Positions 60,553 through 64,000 of a stretch of DNA of 64,000 bases are shown in pieces; the first letter of the stretch is position 1, and each line of letters begins with the position of its first letter. The notes under the pieces are model-generated. The model was given only the letters and a program-made list of their open reading frames with translations. It did no database searches and was not told the origin of the DNA. The stretch is from Cherax quadricarinatus (Eukaryota > Arthropoda > Malacostraca > Decapoda > Parastacidae). The DNA lies in contig NC_091390.1 of assembly GCF_038502225.1 (NCBI RefSeq), positions 11,066,768-11,130,767 of the forward strand. The letters are read 5' to 3'. A program made the position numbers and the translations under genes.

Positions 60553-60936
60553 GTCGTGCCGAATATGTAAAACTGGTCAATTAGCAAGAACTCATTTAAA
60601 ATTAAGTCCTTTCTAAAAATTTCTTTTATACGTTTAAAGATATATTTTTTTATTAATGTTAACGTAAAAAATTTTGATTTTGCACCAAAAGAATCTTAGA
60701 AAACTTACCTAACCTTATTATAACAAGTGCAATTTATTTTAGCCTAACCCAACTAAATATATTTTAGATTTGTTTACAATATTTTAATACAAAACAAACA
60801 CAGTGAAATATATTTTTTTCGTTAGGTTCAGAATGATTTTGACGAAATTATTGCATACACAAATTTTCACTTGTCCTATATGGCAAGATAAGCGTTGCTA
60901 TTTAAGCCAAGATGGTAAGTTCTGCCTATTCGGCAC

Positions 60937-60939
<3 letters not shown>
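60553..60939. mobile_element. MITE-like element, 387 bp, between TA tracts
   Basis: Terminal inverted repeats gtcgtgccgaatatg (left) and ctattcggcacgac (right), imperfect beyond about 13 bp. AT-rich interior without ORF, containing acctaaccttattataac and cctaacccaacta. Both sides are (TA)n, consistent with a TA target site (Tc1/mariner-like mobilisation, inferred). Confidence 0.8.

Positions 60940-61023
<84 letters not shown>
60940..61023. repeat. (TA)n microsatellite
   Basis: Pure TA tract on the right side of the MITE; probably the other half of one original TA tract. Confidence 0.96.
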
Positions 61024-61027
<4 letters not shown>

Positions 61028-61029
61028 GT

Positions 61030-61975
61030 AGATGCTCATGGGGGTTAGGCAAGAGGTGTTGGGTTAAAAGATAAAGAATCTAACATCTAACATAAAGTGG
61101 GAGCTATCACAGTTGCTCTTTGCTGATGACTCTGTGCTTTTGGAAGATTCTGAAGAGAAGTTGCAGAGGTTGGTGGATGAGTTCGGTAGGGTGTGTAAAA
61201 AGGTGAATATTGGAAAGAGTAAGGTGATGATCAAAAAATAGGTAACGGTATATTGGATATCAGATTGGAGGGAGAGAGTATGGAGGAGTTGAATGTATTC
61301 AGATATTTAGGAGTGGACGTGTCTATGAAGGATGAGGTGAATCATAGAACTGACAAGAGGGAAAAAGGAGAATGGTGCACTGAGGAGTCTGTGGAGACAA
61401 AGAACTTTGTCCATGGAAGAAAAGAGGGGAATGTATGAGAGTATAGTTGTACCAACACTCTTGTATGGGTGTGAAGCATGGGTGGTGAATGCTGTAACAA
61501 GGAGAAGGCTGGAGGCAGTGGAGGAGGCTGGAGGTAGTGGTGGAGGAGGCTGGAGGCAGTGATGAAAGAGGCTGGAGGCAGTGGAGATGTCATATCTGAG
61601 GGCAATGTGTGGTGTGAATATAATGCAGAGAATTCGTAGTTTGGAAATTAGGAGGAGGTGCGGGATTACCAAAACTATTACCCAGAGTGCTGAGGGAGGG
61701 TTGTTAAGGTGGTTCGGACATGTATAGAGAGATAAATAAAATAGAATGACCTCGAGAGTATATAAATCTGTAGTGGATGGAAGGCGGGGTAGGAGCCGGC
61801 CTAGGATAGGCTGGGGCGAGGGGGTAAAGGAGGTTTTCTGTGCGAGGGGCTTGGACTTCTAGCAAGCATCCGTGAGCGTGTTAGTTAATGGAGAGAAATG
61901 GTTTTTATGAATTAACGTGCTGCTCGAGTGTGAGCATGGTAACATTTGTGAAGGGATTCAAGGAAGCCGGCAAAC
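61030..61975 (+). pseudogene. LINE relic (family L4), RT catalytic region to C-terminus
   Basis: Plus-strand conceptual reading: WELSQLLFADDSVLLEDSEE (FADD box), KLQRLVDEFGRVCKK, RYLGVDVSMKDEVN, VPTLLYGCEAWVVNAVTRRR, MSYLRAMCGVNIMQRIRSLE, LLRWFGHV, GRRGRSRPRIGW-like and FCARGLDF. Frames shift several times, and a local tandem of aggaggctggaggcagtgg (about 61505-61582) interrupts it. Truncated at the 5' side by the TA tract. Inactive. Confidence 0.83.
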
Positions 61976-61986
61976 CGGACGTCAGT

Positions 61987-64000
61987 CTACCTGGAGTCTA
62001 CCTGGAGGGTATTTCGGGGGTCAACGCCCCCGCAGCCCGGTCCACGACCAGGCCTCCCGGTGGATCAGGGCCTGATCAACGAGACTGTTACTGCTGGCCG
62101 CACGCAACCCAACCTATCAACCACAGCCTGGCTGATCCGGCACCGACTTTAGGTATCTGTCCAGCTCCCTCTGGAAGACAACCAGGGGTCTACTAGTAAT
62201 GTCCCTTATTGCTGGTGGGAGATTGTTGAACAGTCTTGGGCCCCGGACAAATATTGCGTTTTCTCGTAGTGTACCAGTGATGTCCCTACTTTTCACTGGG
62301 GGTATGTTGCATCGCCTGCCAAGTCTTTTGCTTTCATATGGAGTGATTTCTGTGTTCGTATTAGGGACCACTTCCTCCAGAATCTTCCAAGTGTAGACTA
62401 TGATATACCTCTCTCGCCTGCACTCCAGTGAATACAAGTCAAGTGCTTCCAAGCATTCCCAGTAGTTAAGGTGTTTGATGGAACTAATACGTGCAGTAAA
62501 GGTTCTCTGTACATTCTCTAGATCTGCAGTTTCACCTGTCTTGAATATGGATGTTAATGTACAACAGTATTCCAGCCTAGAGAGAACAAGTGATTTAAAA
62601 AGGATCATCACTGGCTTAGCATCTCTTGTCTTGAATGTTCTCATTATCCATCAGTTTCCTAGCAGATGTGATAGTGACATTGTTGTGATCCTTGAAGGTG
62701 AGGTCTTCAGACATTACCACTCCCAGGTCCTTCACATTACTTTTCCGCTCTATTGTGTGATTCGAGTTTGTAGTATACTTAGTTCTAGTTATTATTTCCT
62801 CCAGTTTTCCATAACGGAATAGTTGGAATTTATCTTCATTGAACATCATATTGTTCTCTGTTGCTCATTGGAAAACTTGGCTAATATCTGCTTTGAACTT
62901 TGCCGTGTCCTCTATGGATGACACTCTCATGCAGATCCTAGTATCGTCCGCAAAGGATGATACAGCGCTGTGGTTTACTTATGTCTGATATGAGAATGAT
63001 GAACAGGATAGGTGCGAGTACTGTGCCTTGTAGGACAGAGCTCTTCACTATGGCAGCATCTGATTTAACTCTGTTTACCACTACCCTTTGTGTGCGATTG
63101 GTTAGAAAGTTGAAGATCCATCTGCCTACTTTGCCAGTTATCCCTTTAGCACGCATTTTGTATGCTCTTACACCATGGTCGCACTTGACAAAGGCTTTTG
63201 CAAAGTCTGTGTATACTACATCTGCATTCTGTTTGTTTTCCAGTGCATCTAAAACCAGATAGTGGCCTAGCAGTTGAGAAAGGCCTGAGCGACGTACTCT
63301 GAAACTATGTTGCCCTGGTTTGTGCAATTTTTGGGAGTCCAGGTGGTTTGATTACATGCTTCTTAGAACTCTTTCAAAGATTTTTATGATGTAGGACGTA
63401 AAACTATTGGTCTATAGTTCTTAGCTACTGCTTTGCTGCCACCTTTAAGGAGTGGGGTTATATCCGTTGTTTTTAGTGACAGTTAAATCTCACCTGTGTT
63501 TAAGCCCCTTCTTCATAGCATACTTAGGGCCCGTGAGAGGGGTTTCCTGCAGCTGCTAATGAACACAGAGTTCCACGAGTCTGGGCCTGGGGCTGAGTAC
63601 ATGGGCATGTCATCGATGGCTTTCTCAAAGTCTAGTGGAGTTAGGGTTATGTCAGAAATCTGGCCTACATTGGCAGCGCTATGAGGCTCATTCATGAAAA
63701 AATTATTTGGGCTGTATCTTTAGACTGATTAGTGGCTCGCTGAACACAGAGTCATATTGAGATTTCAGTATCTCATTCATTGCTCTGTTGTCATCTGTGT
63801 AGGATCCATCTTGTCTGAGCAGGAGCCCGATACTAGAAGTGGTTCCTTGTTTTTGGTATATGAAAAATAATATATTGAATTTCCTTCAATTTCAGTAATC
63901 TCTTTTAGCTCCTCCTGTCTCTCCTGGTTCCCGTATGAGTCCTTTAACTTTAACTCGATATTTTTCACTTCCCTGGTTAGCGCTTCCTTACGTGTATCAG
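61987..64000 (-). pseudogene. LINE relic (family L3), RT running off the window
   Basis: Minus strand from the window edge: linker (APGPDSWNSVFISSCRKPLS near 63600), RT pieces DVVYTDFAKAFVKCDHGV, VLQGTVLAPILFIILISDI, FADDTRICMR near 62940 in another frame, VKDLGVVMSEDLTFKDH, then SLVLSRLEYCCTL, DLENVQRTFTARI, RRRERYIIVYTWKI and GPRLFNNLPPAI (62644-62117). The 3' end has cctgatccaccgggaggcct and the ctccaggtagact tandem. At least three frame breaks. Same family as the LINE at 31489-32122. Confidence 0.85.

Noticed and set aside
61307..61672. Minus-strand Ser/Pro-rich ORFs
   Set aside because: Antisense shadows of the plus-strand L4 reverse transcriptase relic.

Overview
This window is eukaryotic, non-genic DNA packed with repeats. 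I found no host protein-coding gene that I could defend. The mix of tRNA-derived SINEs, hammerhead-bearing Penelope-like retroelements (PLEs), APE-type LINEs and kilobase minisatellites suggests a large invertebrate genome. From memory of similar dispersed repeats I would guess a decapod crustacean such as a crayfish; this is inference, not proof. The only conventional RNA gene candidate is a 5S rRNA copy at 30871-30990.

Layout. 1-1746: two adjoining minisatellites (27/28 bp and 43 bp). 1747-2575: a LINE 3' end and a tRNA-SINE. 2885-13193: four minus-strand copies of one LINE family in head-to-tail order, each bounded by long (TG)n; one copy (6304-9399) keeps an open endonuclease plus reverse transcriptase frame. 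13194-19445: tRNA-like inverted repeats, a PLE relic, and several short elements carrying paired hammerhead ribozymes (HHRs). 19637-24958: three large minisatellites (39, 47, 51 bp). 24959-32122: LINE fragments, a PLE relic with RT and GIY-YIG domains, a perfect 160-bp palindrome made of two HHRs, the 5S copy and a complete SINE. 32123-40234: a 15/18-bp minisatellite interrupted by a nearly intact second LINE (36247-40177). 40320-44375 and 56115-57850: two SINEs whose internal parts have expanded into tandem arrays. 46155-49402: more HHR elements. 49557-54800: 29-bp and 40-bp arrays. 58331-64000: nested HHR elements, a second PLE relic, a MITE between TA tracts and two further LINE relics.

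How the parts relate. PLEs supply RT and a GIY-YIG nuclease. The short HHR elements look like their non-autonomous, retrozyme-like relatives: five have clear 11-16 bp target-site duplications, several have an inverted 5' copy (a twin-priming pattern), and many keep a TATA-like box about 115-130 bp upstream of the ribozyme. LINEs presumably mobilise the SINEs. The most notable signals are hammerheads whose core 3-8 base pair occurs as C-G, U-A or G-C in different subfamilies, and two minisatellites traceable to segments of one SINE.
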